A stretch of 64,000 bases of DNA from Ifrita kowaldi (lineage: Eukaryota > Chordata > Aves > Passeriformes > Cinclosomatidae), in assembly GCA_013398055.1 (NCBI GenBank), contig VZRS01000377.1, positions 1 to 64,000 on the forward strand, read 5' to 3'. Made by a program: the position numbers and the translations under genes. A model generated the notes under the pieces. It ran no database searches, was not told the origin of the DNA, and was given only the letters and a program-made list of their open reading frames with translations. Below are positions 1 to 12,461 of this stretch, in pieces. The stretch's first letter is position 1, and each line of letters begins with the position of its first letter.

Positions 1-24
1 ATCTATATATATATCTATATATCA
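1..24. repeat. AT-rich simple repeat at window edge
   Basis: Short run of alternating A/T with interspersed atct units at the left edge. It is a simple repeat that may continue outside the window. Confidence 0.7.
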
Positions 25-3000
25 CTTTGGAGGAAACACAAAGCACAATTTAAATATGCTTCAAGCTCATTCTTCATGACTAAATGACAGCAAGGACGTC
101 ACTGGCCAGGAGTAAAATAAGTCTGGGCTTTGCCTGGCCACGTAATGAAATAACAGCGTCTCGCACAAGCAAGTTTTTATCCTGTTATTATTACTCCTTA
201 CTCTGGATGTAAATTGAGACCTGCTTTGCTTTTCTGACGTGGTGCCCAGCCCCATCCAGCAATTCCCCCTGTGCCCCAGCTGAGACATTTTAAGTATCTT
301 TTAGAAGCAGCTCTTGGCTTTTAAGGTTTTGAGTGCTTCTTCACGCAGATTCTGGGGTGGAGGAGCTGCTTTTTGGGGGTCTTGGAGCCTCATGGGCTGT
401 TCTAAGTTGCCATTGAGGAGGCAAATCTTGAAGCACTCTGCTCCCCCATGAGCTGAAAGACAGGGCAGATGGGTAATTATCCCCTCTCCCAGCCCAAACG
501 AGCAATCAGCCTCTAATACCAGAGGATGCTCTAAAATTCCTCTGCCGAACCCGGTTGCTTCTCCCCCTGGGAGGGGCTGGAATGGGGCTGATGCATGTTG
601 GAAGCTGCACCTTGAAGCACTAATTAGCAGCCGGCCAGGAAAATTATGGAGCTGGGGAGTTGTCACTTGGGCAGAGCTGCTGCTTGCAAAACTCCTGGCT
701 GGCTCCAGAGCCGTATCCAAGGTGTGTGCCTGGGAAAAAGTACTGTGAGGTGTCCCAAGCAGGCAGGTCCATCTGCCAGCTCCCAGCCCGAAGAGCCAAC
801 AAACAGCATCTCCTCCTGTGGGATTCCTTATTCCCCTTCCCCAGGGAAATCAGCACAGCATAACACCTGTTTGTGTCTTTCAAGAATATAACTTGCAGTA
901 CTTAATGCATTTTTGACTTTAACAAGCAAAACATCATTTTAGAAAGAGCTGGTGCTGTCAAATATTGCTTTCCACCCCAGGTCCTCATCAGATACCTCTG
1001 GCTGTACAGGCTGCCCACTAGCCAGAGGGTGTTTTGTCACTCTCAGGAGGAAAAAAAAGCCTAAAAATTCCTCTTCACCTTCTTTTCTGCTACAATTTCA
1101 TTGCAGCATCAGGATCAAGGGCTTCCTGAGTTGAATAATTAAACAACACTTAGCTCTGGAGGGGAAACACCACACTTCCTTTGCATGGAGGGTGGGTTCG
1201 TTGTGCCACCAACAGTCCTCACCTCTGGGTTTGGATCACGGTGCAGGTGGTGCCTGGGGAGAATTTGGACACCCACCCCAGGCAAGGAATGAGGCACCAT
1301 GCAGCATGCAGGGATCCATGTGAATATTAAAAGCTGTTTTCAGCTGGGAAGAGCAGAGACGGCAGGGTGGTGGAGCTTTCGTCATGCTTCCTCAAGGGGA
1401 GTCTGCCTGCAACAGCATTCCTCAGGGTCTGGAGAGTGTGCAAGAGTGAGCCATGCCTCCACATTATCCCCCTCCTCCCATGCAACAGCCTGGAGAAGAG
1501 CAGCTGCTGCCCCCCAGCCTGGGAGGACCTCACTCCTTGCCAGATTCCCAGACGCCCCACCTTTACTTAGCTGCACGGATTTTGCTCTTCCCTTTTGCTG
1601 TGCATCTCCAAGAGGTGCTGGTACATCCAGGGAGATGGATACTGATGGGCTGGCTCAGCAGCCACCCCATCCTCAGGGAGGGACATCCCCAGGGTGTCCT
1701 GGCCAGCTGCATGGCTGGGCCAGAGGCTCGGGATGGCAAGGGACACACGGACACAGCACATGGATTTCTATTGTGTAGCTGTTTCTCTTAGCTACAGAAA
1801 GCTTCAGAGCAATTAGACCTAAACCACTTAACGACCATGCAGCAGCATAAAACTAATCATGCAGGAAGCCAGCTTGGCTCACCAGTAAATCAGAGCAACT
1901 GCAGATTTATTGAATCTGACAGCCTTGGCTTCTCCACACAGACAGGGAATAGCTTTGCCTTTTACCTGTTGGTGTGTTTCTGGCCCCTGGTTTTCTCCCT
2001 TGGTTTCTTCCTCCTCACAGAACTGGTTTCATACCGTCACCAGCAGACCCCGGCACTAAAAACAGAGGAGATAGATCAGGAGAGAGTGGAGCAGCACATC
2101 AGCCGGGGGTGCTGCTTCTAACATTGGGGGTCACCAGCATGCACATGCAGTGCTGGAGCTTTGCTGCACACCTCAAGCCAGGGATACCCCCAGGAGTCAC
2201 CCTTTCCCGTCACTAATCCAGCTCTGGATGTTCCCTCTGTGATGGCACGGAAAGCTTGGTGGGTGTGAGACAGAGCTTAGAGCCTGCAGAGCTGCTCCTA
2301 GACCTCCCCATCATCCATATTTCTTGGGGATAATGAGGCAGGGGTCCACAGCACTGCCCCAGAAAAAGAGACACAAGTTAAAGGCCCAAACCAACCACCA
2401 CATCCTCTGTGTTCCTTCCCCCGTATCAGCACAGAGCTCAATCACACCCCTGTGCACTGCAGACAGGGCCTCCAGCCAGCGAGGAGAGACGTGAACGTCC
2501 CCAAATCCCAAACAGGAGTGAGACAGGGAAGGTGAGGCAGTGCAGGGCTGAACAGCTGGAAAAACTCGTTGAACCCAAAGCAAAAACCAGTTTGGTTTAG
2601 TCCTAGCTGCTTTAAGGAGAGCTTTTGCCATCCATAGCCAGATGCTGCTGGCTTTGTAGCAAAGAAATACAATGGAAGTTACACCTGAGCGTAAACAAGG
2701 GGGAGGGGAACTACAAAAAACCCAGCACAAGTTATGGGAATCCCCAGCCACAGAAACCAAAGCCGAGCCAACGAGGTCATGAGCAGGAAATCCTTACTTA
2801 CATTTAAATACAGATTGTTTTATTGCTCTGCATCACTTAACCTGGTTATAAACCAAGGCACACTCAGGGGACTCAGGGCTGCTCTGTCGTCAGCATTTGG
2901 TGGAGGAGCAGCACAATACAGGACTGGCAAAAGGTCTCTTTTTGCTCACTCTTGTGATTAAAGACTGAGGTTTCTACAGAGTTTTGCTTTAAAGAGTAGT

Positions 3001-6000
3001 GTGATGCTTAGGTATGGTCTTGGTAACTTGTGGTTTTTGGGTGTTTGCCCCAAAACCAGCTGCTGAACTGGCATAGAAAGTGGTACCCAAGCTGACTGCA
3101 CAAGCACAGCGTGGTGTGTGTGTCCAGCTGCTCTCCGTGTTTTTCTCCTGTTGTTGCATTTCTTGTTCAGAACAGGTGGCTGGGTTCCTTGTGTAAGTAC
3201 AGTCAGGATCTGCTGCTGGCAGGCAGAACAAATAATATCCATGTTATGGAAACTTTCATTATCCCTTTGGCCTTGGCTGCTGGAGAAGCATCCCTGGCTG
3301 CAGCTGGGGCTTGGGCACTTTAGTTAATTTGGGCTGAGAGCAGGCGTGTGGGTTAGGTCATGTGGATCTTCCGTGGATGTGTCAGAGGCGATGAGTTCTG
3401 AAGTGAAGCTTGATAAAAGCTCTGTCTCTGCCTTATCAGTGGATGTTTGTTTGCTGCACCGTGGCTGCTCCAATCTGATGTCATTCACTCAGGCTGGAGA
3501 TGTTCTCTGGTGGCTTTTATGCTGCATTTCAGCTGGCAGAGCAATTTAGGATTTGCTGCAATAGCTTTTGGAGTGCCTGGGAAATGCTTTCTGGAGAGGC
3601 TGCCAGCCCAGGTCAAGCAGCTCTTTCCCAAGAGGAGCATGAGCATTGCTCAGCTCCTGCAAGGGCAAGACCTGCCCCTCTGTGTGGCTTTCAGGAGCCA
3701 GGAGAGCAGCATGGCAGCAGGAGAGAGCGATAATTCATCAGGCTCATTCCTTAGGTTGGCACATGGTTAGGGCTAATATTCCCTGAGAGCTGGATATTTG
3801 AATGGCATGGCTTTGGGTTCTTCTTTCCTTGGCTGTTTTCTGTATTCCTGGTGAAAAAAAATCTAGAAAAAGGACTTTCCAAAGCTCCTGTGGGGCTCTG
3901 GAGTGTGACGCTACTGCTTTCCCAGGTGGTTACTTCGTGCTGGCAGTCCTCTGCCTCGGCTCTGTGCTGGATTCCAGCAGGGTGGTCAACTGCTTTAAGT
4001 GAATTAGATGAGCAAATTCCTCAGGGCTGAGCTATGCTCGGCATCCTCTGGGAGCTAACATCCCTCAGTCCCTCTGACAGCCCCTCGTCGAGGTGCTTTT
4101 AGCCTTTCAAGCCGTGTGGTCCTGAATGAAGTTTTGCAGTTGTGTATTTTGTCCATTGTTCCAGGGCACTGCTCTGCTTCCTGCTCCCAGCTGCAGCTCC
4201 TGCAGGCCAGGTGCTGGGGAAACAAAAAAAAGCTCTCCTTGGCTTTTGTTTTCCCTTTGATTTTCCCTTTCAGATGTGTTGGTAGAGGACAGGACTTGCA
4301 GACAAGCTGGGAATCGCCCATCTATGGGACAGGTTGCCCGTGAGCTGGGTCGAGTGATATGGATGGGGACATGCGGAGCACGGGCCGAGGGGGCCCTCAG
4401 CCGGGTCCTTTTTGTCCCTTCATCCTAACTCCATTCAGAAGCAGCCTGCTTTGCCTCTAGGATCATGGCTGGGATTTTCTGGGGTTACCTCCTGTGGGTG
4501 AGACCCCAAGGGCAGTGGCTGGGTCCCAGATCACCTATGGAGCTGATGGCTTGGAGGAGGAAGAAGGGGATAGCACAGCACTGGCACAGGCAGGGATTGC
4601 TCACAGGGAGAGACAGGGAAGACCAGGGCTGAGCTGAGCAGTGCCTTTGGTCATGCTTGCTCTCCTGGGAAGAGTCCCTGTGACTTGTGACCTCCTTGGC
4701 CGGGAGTGCTCAGCCAGCAGCCAAAGATTGTTCCTGCCTCCAGTTCTGGCTCAGCCTCCGAATTTATACCCCTTAGATATTATCGGAAAGTTCCTGACTC
4801 ATCCAGGCTAGCAGCACTGCCAGCTTCCCGAGCTCCCTATTGGTTTGCCTCCAAAGTTCATGATCATGGGAGCTCTGCTTACCCCAAGCACTTTGGGACG
4901 TCAGGGTGGCTTTGCAGAGAGGTGGAAAGCTGCCTGTGTCCCTGAGAGATTGGGAGCATCTACATTTACAGAGGTAACAAACTTCCGAGGTGCTCCCAGC
5001 CCTGAGGGGATCCTGCTGTGCTTGGTGGGCTTGTTGGGCTGCAGAGGCTGTCTGGTGCCTGCAGGAGAAATCTGAAATGTCCAGGTGTACTGGGGCAAGG
5101 ATTATTGAAATACAGATGGATTCTGAACCTTGGTGTGAAGGATCCTTGGTCCAGGCCTCCCTGCTGCTGTGGTGGCCAGATGGCTTATCCAGTAACCAGA
5201 TTCCAGCTTGTCATTCCTCTCCTCTCCCCTGTCCTAAGGGTTGTGTCCTCAGCCTGAGGAGGGTGAAAGCTCAGAGGCATCTCCAAGTGCTTGTCCTCAG
5301 GACAGAAGAGCAGCCACGGCCTCAGTCCCACTTCCAAGACCCTTTTGCTTGGGAAATGGGGTCCTTCCCATGGGTATCCACAGAACCAATAGAAGAAATT
5401 TTGGCTGGATTAATGAGTCCCGGCTCATCAGTGCCAGATCCCATTGTTTCTACACACAGGCACTGAATGTTTCTGTCCTCCACACTCATAATTAGTTCAT
5501 TGCAGCTGGAGTGAGTTCCTGCTCTTCCCAGTGCCGGGCTTGGGATGCTCTGGGGGTGTAAATAAATGAATACATGGAATAAAAATGCCTCCCGATGTCA
5601 TGCAGTGTTGGCACGCTCTCCCCTCACCACACTGAGGGGGCCGGTGCTGGACCAGTGCTGAGTTCAGCCCTAGAAAGGGGGGGAAAGCCCCAGCAGTCAG
5701 CTGGTGGGGACAGAGGGAGAAATGACTCATCTTCATGCTAAGAAATGGAGACAAATGAATGAATGCACAAGGAAATGGGGGGAGAGGAGAAAGAGGCGTC
5801 TTGTGTTATCATTCCCAGCTGCACGGTGGCTGCTGTGAGGAGGAGCTTCTTCCCCTGCTGCTGGGAGGAGATGCTGGGAAGATGGAGGGGGGGATTGGGG
5901 AGGGGGGTTTCCAAGAGTGGGGGAAAAATGGAGCTGATTTATGCCAGGACAACGGGTTGGTTTAAACCTCACCTCTAGGTACACAGCTGTATTTCCCATC

Positions 6001-6139
6001 TCTTTATTTCAAATGGCTCTCAGCTTTTTAAAACCCAAACTTATTTCCAGCTTAATTCCCAAACCCTTTAGTGCTCTCCCAAACACCAGCTTGCCCCAAG
6101 GATTGTCCTGTTATTCACATTTCTTTGTCTCACTCCTAG
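25..6139 (+). other. PARM1: PARM1 intron 1 (3' part), no coding exon recognised
   Basis: This 6.1 kb stretch precedes the large PARM1 mucin exon. The exon at 6140 begins mid-codon after a pyrimidine-rich acceptor, so an upstream coding exon with the signal peptide must exist. I find no convincing one here and infer that it lies outside the window, as intron 1 of the human gene is also very long. The open frames here are short and show no family resemblance. A G-run cluster lies at 5887-5923. Confidence 0.55.
5887..5923 (+). other. G-run cluster, possible G-quadruplex
   Basis: Four runs of 4 to 7 guanines lie within 37 bases, with loops of 3, 1 and 11 bases. They sit on the sense strand of PARM1 intron 1, about 220 bases before the exon 2 acceptor. 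The runs fit the usual G-quadruplex pattern except that the last loop is long. Any effect on splicing is speculation. Confidence 0.4.
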
Positions 6140-8293
6140 GACTGGGCGATGACTCTCCGGAATCACCCCTCAGCCCCATCAGCCCCCCCTTCCTCTGGAG
6201 GGGTGTCCCAGTGAAACCAGACTCCAGGGATGCAGATGTCCCCACACCAGCTCCAGGCCAGCCCTCACTGCCCTTGTCCACGGGACCTTCCAGAGATGGG
6301 ACGTCCTCCAGGCCCGTGGAGGGGGATGGCCACAATGCCACCACCCCTGTGGCAGCACTGTCCCCTGCTCCTGTCTCCATCACCATGAGCTCCACGGCCA
6401 CCACAGACGGTCCCTCCACAGCCTCCAGCCCCAGCCCAGTGCCACCCACCTTGGAGACATCCCCGGCTCTCCGGACAGCAAACACTGCCAGCCTGGCAAG
6501 AAGCACGATGGATTTGGGGGCAGCTTCCCGCCCCATGGGCACAGCTGCACCATCACCTCCCTCTTCCCTTCCCACCAGTGATCCCTCCTCACCTCCCAGG
6601 ATGGGCTTGTCCCCAACACCTGTCCTTGTGAGCCCTGGCGCTACCCAGCCACCGCTGCTGACCAAGGATGTCCCTTCCCTGGGGACGCTGGCCATGGCAT
6701 CGAGCCTGGCTGTGGAGCCAACATCCCCCCCAGTGACTGTGATGAGCCCCACCCAGGCCGAGGCCACGGCCTCCGAGAAAACCACCGGAGTCACCATGGA
6801 GGAGGTCCCGCGTGCCCTGAGTGCAGGTGAGCACCGTGGTTCCCCATGTGCATATAGAGATATAATGTCAGCATCAGGGCACTCAGAGAGGAGGGGCAGA
6901 CCCCTGAACTGGAAGGGAAGAGGTGGTCAGCTTCCTGAGAGCATCATTCTGCAAAATTCCTGGGGGAGCCTGTGTCATCTGATCCACTAGCAGAGACCGG
7001 GAGTGGTAGATAACAAATGTCGGTTGCCTGGAGATGTGAATAAAATCCTCAGTTCTAAATTTGACTTGAAACACTTAAGGATGAGAGGAAACAAATGGCT
7101 GGATGGTGGGTGCAGCCTGAGTTAGGATGATGTAGGTTTTGATTCTCCCTCCTGGAGACCTCAGGAAGATGACATGAGCTTCTCCCTGTCCCCTTGTGCA
7201 AACACAGGTAGCTTAAAAGTTCTCCTTACGGCTGGAAAAGGGGAGATCTGAAGCATTTTCTAGCCTTGGCTCAGCACTAAATGCTGCCTGGTTCTGGGAG
7301 GAGCATCAAAGAGTGAGCCCATAGTGCTCAAGCAAAGCCCAGCTGTGTTTCATCCTAAATCTACTTGCCCTGCTTCTCTGGGAAGGAGATCATTGCAAAA
7401 ATAGAGGGGGGCCCAGCATCCTCTTTGGGAAGCAGTGAGGGAATATTTCCCCCGTCAGAGACGGCTGGCGTGGGTAAATTGGGAGCAGCTGGGGTGTGGG
7501 ATGTGTGCCATGGAGCTGGGACTCGGGGGCCTGAGCCCTGCCCTTTCTGATGGATCATCCACAGGGAGCATCGTGGCCATAACCGTGACGGTCATCGTGG
7601 TGGTGGTGCTGGTGTTTGGGGCAGCCGCGTACCTCAAGATCAGGTAAGGCTGGTTTTGGGGTGGCCCCCCCCTCCATGAGGCTCCCTGCAGCTGCTCTCA
7701 CCATGGCAGGGATGATGCAAAGCCCCAGGAAGACGCAGTCCCCAAGCCCAGCAGGGCAATGTGCAGCCTCTGGTGCCAGCACGGCTCCGTTTCTTACCAC
7801 TCCTATACTGGAAAGCAGAGTTGCAGTTCCTCATTTTACAATGGCCTTGCTCAAATGCCAGAGACGCTGCTCAGCATAGTCATAACCAGTAATTATCCCT
7901 TGGGAAAGCTGCTGCCGTGGGTCTCGCTGTCACTGGGACAATAAACAGCAGCAGAGCCCAGTGCTGAGCATCCCTAATGAGGCTTTGCTGACAGCTGAGA
8001 TGAGCAAAGGTCTTGTTTTAATTCCCTGCCCTGTCCAGTCTCATTCAACGGGGGCAAAATTCAACCTGGGCTTCTCTTCACTTCTCCTGGTGCTTCCTCT
8101 TAAAATATCCCAAAGCTTGACCTAGGGAGCCCTTGCGTTAATATTTCTTCATCCCATGGCAAAACAACTAAAAAATCCTCAAAGTAACCGCGTTGCTTTC
8201 CCTGGCAGGCACTCCTCCTACGGAAGGCTTTTGGACGACCACGACTACGGCTCCTGGGGCAACTACAACAACCCACTCTATGATGATTCCTAG
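6140..8293 (+). CDS. PARM1: PARM1, prostate androgen-regulated mucin-like protein 1 (3' three coding exons, partial)
   Basis: Type I membrane mucin of the Golgi, endosome and plasma-membrane route. Coding exons are 6140-6826, 7565-7643 and 8209-8293, joined by GT-AG introns with compatible phases. The first begins one base into a codon, so the signal-peptide exon is upstream and not in the window. The large exon encodes about 229 residues dominated by Ser, Thr, Pro and Ala, as expected for an O-glycosylated stalk. The second encodes a hydrophobic membrane span (includes [10 protein letters not shown]) followed by AAYLKIR. The last encodes a short cytoplasmic tail with [12 protein letters not shown] and NNPLYDDS, ending in TAG. 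The span and tail are nearly identical to human PARM1 as I recall it, while the stalk is diverged. YGRL fits a YxxPhi sorting signal. Identification rests on the span and tail and is secure. Confidence 0.93.
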
Positions 8294-8455
8294 CAGGGAT
8301 GAAGAAAAAAACCCCATAACTCCTTAATTTATAAGCGCTTCTGCAGCAGAGCATCCGCTGTCGAGGAGACGCCGGGCACGGAGCCCCTGCCTCAGGCAGG
8401 ATTACCATGGGTCTGCTGGATGACAGGAACTGGAGGGCGGGTGTGCAGTGCTGGC

Positions 8456-8461
8456 AATAAA
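8456..8461 (+). terminator. PARM1: PARM1 poly(A) signal (proximal)
   Basis: A canonical AATAAA lies about 160 bases after the PARM1 stop, with a GT-rich stretch about 50 bases downstream. Further AATAAA copies near 9150 and 9550 could serve a longer 3' UTR. Confidence 0.55.
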
Positions 8462-8479
8462 CCTGAATTTTGGCCTTTG

Positions 8480-11400
8480 AGTAGGAAACTGGGTCCTGGG
8501 GCAGGTCAGCCACTTGTTGTAGGCAAGGGAACCCAAATTCCCCAGGGGAAAGGGCTGGGGAGGTCAAGGCAGAGGATGGAGTTTCAGCCAGTGCCGTGGC
8601 ATCCTTTGAAATGCTGCTGCTCTGTGATTTGGGGGGGAGTGGGGGGCTGCTGAGCCAGAGCCAGCAGTGTGCCAGGGTCTCCTGTGCTTTCACACGTCCC
8701 TTTCCCTAAAATCACTTCCCTGTGTTGCCCTGCTATGAAATCCTTTGCCTTGTCTCACCAGGAACCATGAACAGTTATGGGGCTGCACAGTCACTGCTCC
8801 CTTCCTTTTCCTGCAGGTGCTTCTGTGCAGAAGTTCCTAATTTAATTTTTTCCATTTAATTGTGGGGTTTTTCGTCCCAAAAGCAGTCCAGGAGCCCACG
8901 GGAAGATGCACTGACCATCCATTTCACACGTGGCTGCTTGCTCCACAGCTTTGTTTCCAATCCTTAAAAAACTTGGCTGCTAAAATACAGCGGAGTGTTC
9001 TTTTAATCCCCAATTTGTGTTCAGCTCTTAGTGTGGGAAGGCTGGGGGTGGCTGATGGCAGGGCTGGTTTGGGAAGGGGATGTTCAGCCACTTCTCCCTC
9101 TGGCTAAATTCCCTGGCAGTGGAAAGCAAAGCCCTCAGTCCACGTGACCTTAATAAATAAACCAGCACTAACTGGCGCTGCAAACCTTTGGGGTGTCCCA
9201 GTACAGGTGGTGCAGGCTTGGGAACAAGCTCTGCCGTTCGCCCTGCCTCCTAAATGGAGCATCCCTGGAAACATCAAAGCTTGGGGCGTTTCCATGATTG
9301 CTTCCTGCGAGAGATGCATCATCTCCGGATTTCCATCAAGGGAGCGTAATAAATGCGGCCGGCACCACAACAGGCACCTGGAAAGGTCAGGAGAAATGAG
9401 GGCAGCTCCGCTTCCCAAAAGGAAGTGCAATCATTGTGCATTTTCCCTTTCCTCCTGAGCCTTTCTCAGCCTGTTCAAGGGTCCATCCTTTCAACTCTGC
9501 TGTGGGTTCCTCAACCTCTTTTTTAGTTCAAACTTGGTGAAAATAGAAAATAAACCGCAGCCAGCCTGGAAAACTATTTGGGCTGGGAGCATACACAGGG
9601 CAGCACAGGCTTCAAAGATGCTTAGGATGAGCAAAATTCCTTTTCACCTTTTTGGCACCCAACAAGCAACGGATTACGCCACCTTGGCTAAGAAAAACCA
9701 CAAACTGATTTAAAAATCCACCACCCTTTTTCTCTTGAAATAAATTGGGTGTCGTGGTGCTGCTGCTAAACTGAGGGAAAAAAGGGAGAGGAAAAGCCAT
9801 CACCTTCACTTTAAAGTATCTAATCCCAAGGGAGTAAGTTCCTTTTTCATGAAGGAGGACAGAAATGGGGTGTCAGTTTTCCTGCTCAACACTGTGCCTG
9901 GGTGCTCAACATGAATGACTCTCTCTTGCCGACAATGCAAGGAAGAAGCTGTACATATTTTTGGGGATATCCCAGGGTGAAAACAGATTCCTCACTTCCC
10001 TGGGATCAGACACCATCCCCAGTGCCTTTATTCCCAGTGCAGCTGCCCTATGACATGGATGATATGGGCATGGATAATGTGTTTACATCTCCAGAACTGT
10101 TTGCCAGCACGAGCCAAGGCACAGGGCAGCCTAGGGAATAACAGATGCGTTTGCCAAGGGGAAAAAGCCCTTTATGTTGGGGGGTAATGCCCTCAGAGGG
10201 AGGGTGCCTCTGTTCCAGGCAATAGCTTCAAATATCCCTCTCACATTCCCACCTCAGACCCTCTGGCTTATTGAGGGGCTTCTGTCCCACATGAATATAG
10301 CAGGGAAAAAGGGGGAAAAGCAACCAGGACACGCCATAAAAAAGGCCTTTTTCCCTTCTCTTTTAAAAAACAATGGGGTTAACACCGCTACCAGCTTGTT
10401 TTAGTTGCAAAAACAGCAAATCCCATTTTTCCCAAAGGCTCCCCCAATTTTGGCTCAATTCCACCTCCTCCCAGCTCCCTCACATCCCCCCCACTTTGGC
10501 TCCGTTTCATCTCGGAGATATTTTATTTATATGGAAAAAAATAGTTCGCATAGCTCCGTGCGGAACATCCCATTCCCCGACCCCGTGGGCAGCGGCGCCG
10601 GGGATGACGTGATCCCGCTCCAGGTCTCCCGCCTTGCCCTCGCCGCAGAGCCACTGGCTGCTTTATCACTGCTTCCAGACTCCCTCTGGCCTCCCTAATT
10701 ATGCTCTTGTTTGGCTCATTTGTGAATATTCCCATATATCATCCGTGTGTTTCCAAGCATCATCTCCTCAGGCTCCCGGTGGAGTAGCAATGGGTAGCTC
10801 CTGGTTGCAGCCTCCTGGCTGCTTGTTAGGCACAGGAATCGGTTCAGGTGTCAGAACCCACCTCCAGCTGGGACCATGAAGGAGCAAATCCAAGGAAACT
10901 GCCCCGTTTCCAGCGCGGAGGTCCCGGCACACCCCTGGGCTGAGCTGGATCTGCAGAGACAGATGCTCGGCTGCCCCTCCAAGGTATAAATAGCACAACA
11001 CGAGGAGCCTCTCCCTCACTGCGTTTCTCCCAGTTGGAAATTTAAAAACAGATGGATTCTCTGTCGCCGGGCAGGGGCAAGACATCAGTCCCAGCACTGG
11101 GAAAGCTACAGGAGGGGGCAGCTGAGACAGAGGTTTAACACAGAACACCCCCATTCCACCCCAAATGACGTCATTGGAGCAAGCCAAAACCACACCAGAG
11201 GCACCAAACCAGCCCAAAATTGGGGATCCCCATTCCCCACAGCTCCTGAGCCATTGTCCTGCACCTTCCCGAGCCCCCCAGTCCTGCATTGTTCCGCTTG
11301 CTGCCTTCCCAAGTCCCTCTCCCGAGTTCTGCACACTCCAGCAGGCCCTGGCTTTATTAATAGCTCCGTGACCTTGTGTGTGGCTGCAGTCCCTGCGCCT

Positions 11401-12440
11401 GCTGGAACTCCACATTTTTCCCACAAGGCAGCAATAATCCCATCTGCTCCCGATTCTGGCCCAGAACTCTTGGGTGAGCAAGGCTGGATTCCGGGTGGCA
11501 GGGAGTGCGGGAGCTTCCCAACAGCTCCCATAGCCAGTGGGCAAGCTCTGGCCAAGGCAGCTGCTGCTTCCATCCCAGGATCATCTCAGTGCCCTGATCC
11601 GAGCACCCTTCCCGCTCCCATCGGCTGCGTCTCCACGGACAGGGAGCTCCATGCGGCACCTCCCATCCCATAAAGGAGCTCCTTGCCCATCTTTATCCCC
11701 TCCACTGTCCTTTATCCCCTCAAAATGCCATTCCTTTCCCTGCTCTGCGATTTATTCCCTGGCAAAGGGAGTTAAGGGCTCCGTGCCAAGTCAAATACAC
11801 CAAACAGTGCTTCAGCATTCCCTCAGCATTCACATTCCCTCGTGCACTTTCCAGAGGCAAACACCAAAAACAGGAGAGCAAAAGGTCAAAATCACCTGAA
11901 TACCACACCATGAATCATTTTCTTTCCCAATACCAAAGTTCAGCAAAAACTGCTCTTCCAAAGCTTGGCTCAACTAAGGGTTTTCTTTCTACCCTCTCCA
12001 GGAGTATTTCCAGCTGGAATAAAAATAGCTTTAATTTAAAAATTAAAATTTAACAGCAAACCTGCTTGGTTGTGGACTTGACCAGCACAGTTTTACCATC
12101 AGCAACACACTCCAAGGCTACTTGGCCAGTTTTCTGGGATGACAACTCCTGCAGGCTGATGGGAGCTCCACTGGCACTTCCAGGCTTACCTGGGAGCAGG
12201 TCTCCATCCAGGGAGGGAGGTGGAGTCACCAGGTGCCAACCAAAGCAGCAGGGAGTCTTTCTTGCACCACAAAGCAAAAATATGAAAACACAGGAGCTTG
12301 TAAAAATAAAGCACTTATTTTCCTAACAGTGTCTCAGGCCTCACACCTCCCCACATCCAACCATTTTTCAGCACTGAATCATGGTTTAAACTCAGCTGGG
12401 AATTTCCAGGGAGTACGTGCGTGAAAGAGGAGCACATCAC
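8480..12440. other. PARM1-RCHY1 intergenic region
   Basis: About 4 kb between the 3' ends of the convergent genes PARM1 (+) and RCHY1 (-). It contains long stop-free frames in GC-rich sequence, for example on the minus strand at 10768-11544, but these have no recognisable domain and unusual composition. The only coding-like piece is on the minus strand at 12062-12189 and is listed separately. No repeat family is recognised. Confidence 0.5.
12062..12189 (-). other. Candidate unidentified exon (minus strand)
   Basis: A 128-base stretch on the minus strand is flanked by a plausible acceptor (CTGCTCCCAG) and a donor-like CAG|GTTTGC. In the frame entered at phase 1 it reads about 42 residues with protein-like composition, including ISLQELSSQKTGQ and ADGKTVLVKS. 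I do not recognise the family. It lies about 270 bases beyond the likely RCHY1 poly(A) site on the same strand, so it could be an alternative terminal RCHY1 exon, an exon of an unrecognised gene, a decayed gene fragment, or chance. Confidence 0.25.
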
Positions 12441-12455
12441 GCACAGTGTCATTTG

Positions 12456-12461
12456 TTTATT
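12456..12461 (-). terminator. RCHY1: RCHY1 poly(A) signal
   Basis: AATAAA on the minus strand, 1.2 kb past the RCHY1 stop. A second copy lies 28 bases upstream in the transcript, at 12484-12489. The gap between stop and signal shows no splice pattern and reads as one 3' UTR. Confidence 0.55.

Noticed and set aside
3802..4002. Plus-strand frame starting MAWLWVLLSLAVFCIPGE, which looks like a signal peptide and is followed by GGTGAAA, as a possible PARM1 exon 1
   Set aside because: The leader does not resemble the PARM1 leader, the donor is weak, there is no CpG-rich promoter nearby, and in human the first exon lies very far upstream. Chance is more likely.
6111..6797. 228-codon minus-strand frame antisense to the PARM1 mucin exon
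   Set aside because: It is a by-product of the Ser/Thr/Pro-rich codons of PARM1 on the other strand. The sense frame has splice sites and a matching membrane span.
8100..8693. 197-codon minus-strand frame over the last PARM1 exon
   Set aside because: It overlaps the conserved PARM1 tail exon in antisense and has no family signature.
10768..11544. 258-codon open frame on the minus strand in the PARM1-RCHY1 intergenic region
   Set aside because: Composition is rich in Trp, Gly, Cys and Pro without domains or splice context, and other long frames overlap it on the other strand in the same GC-rich DNA. No sign of selection for coding.
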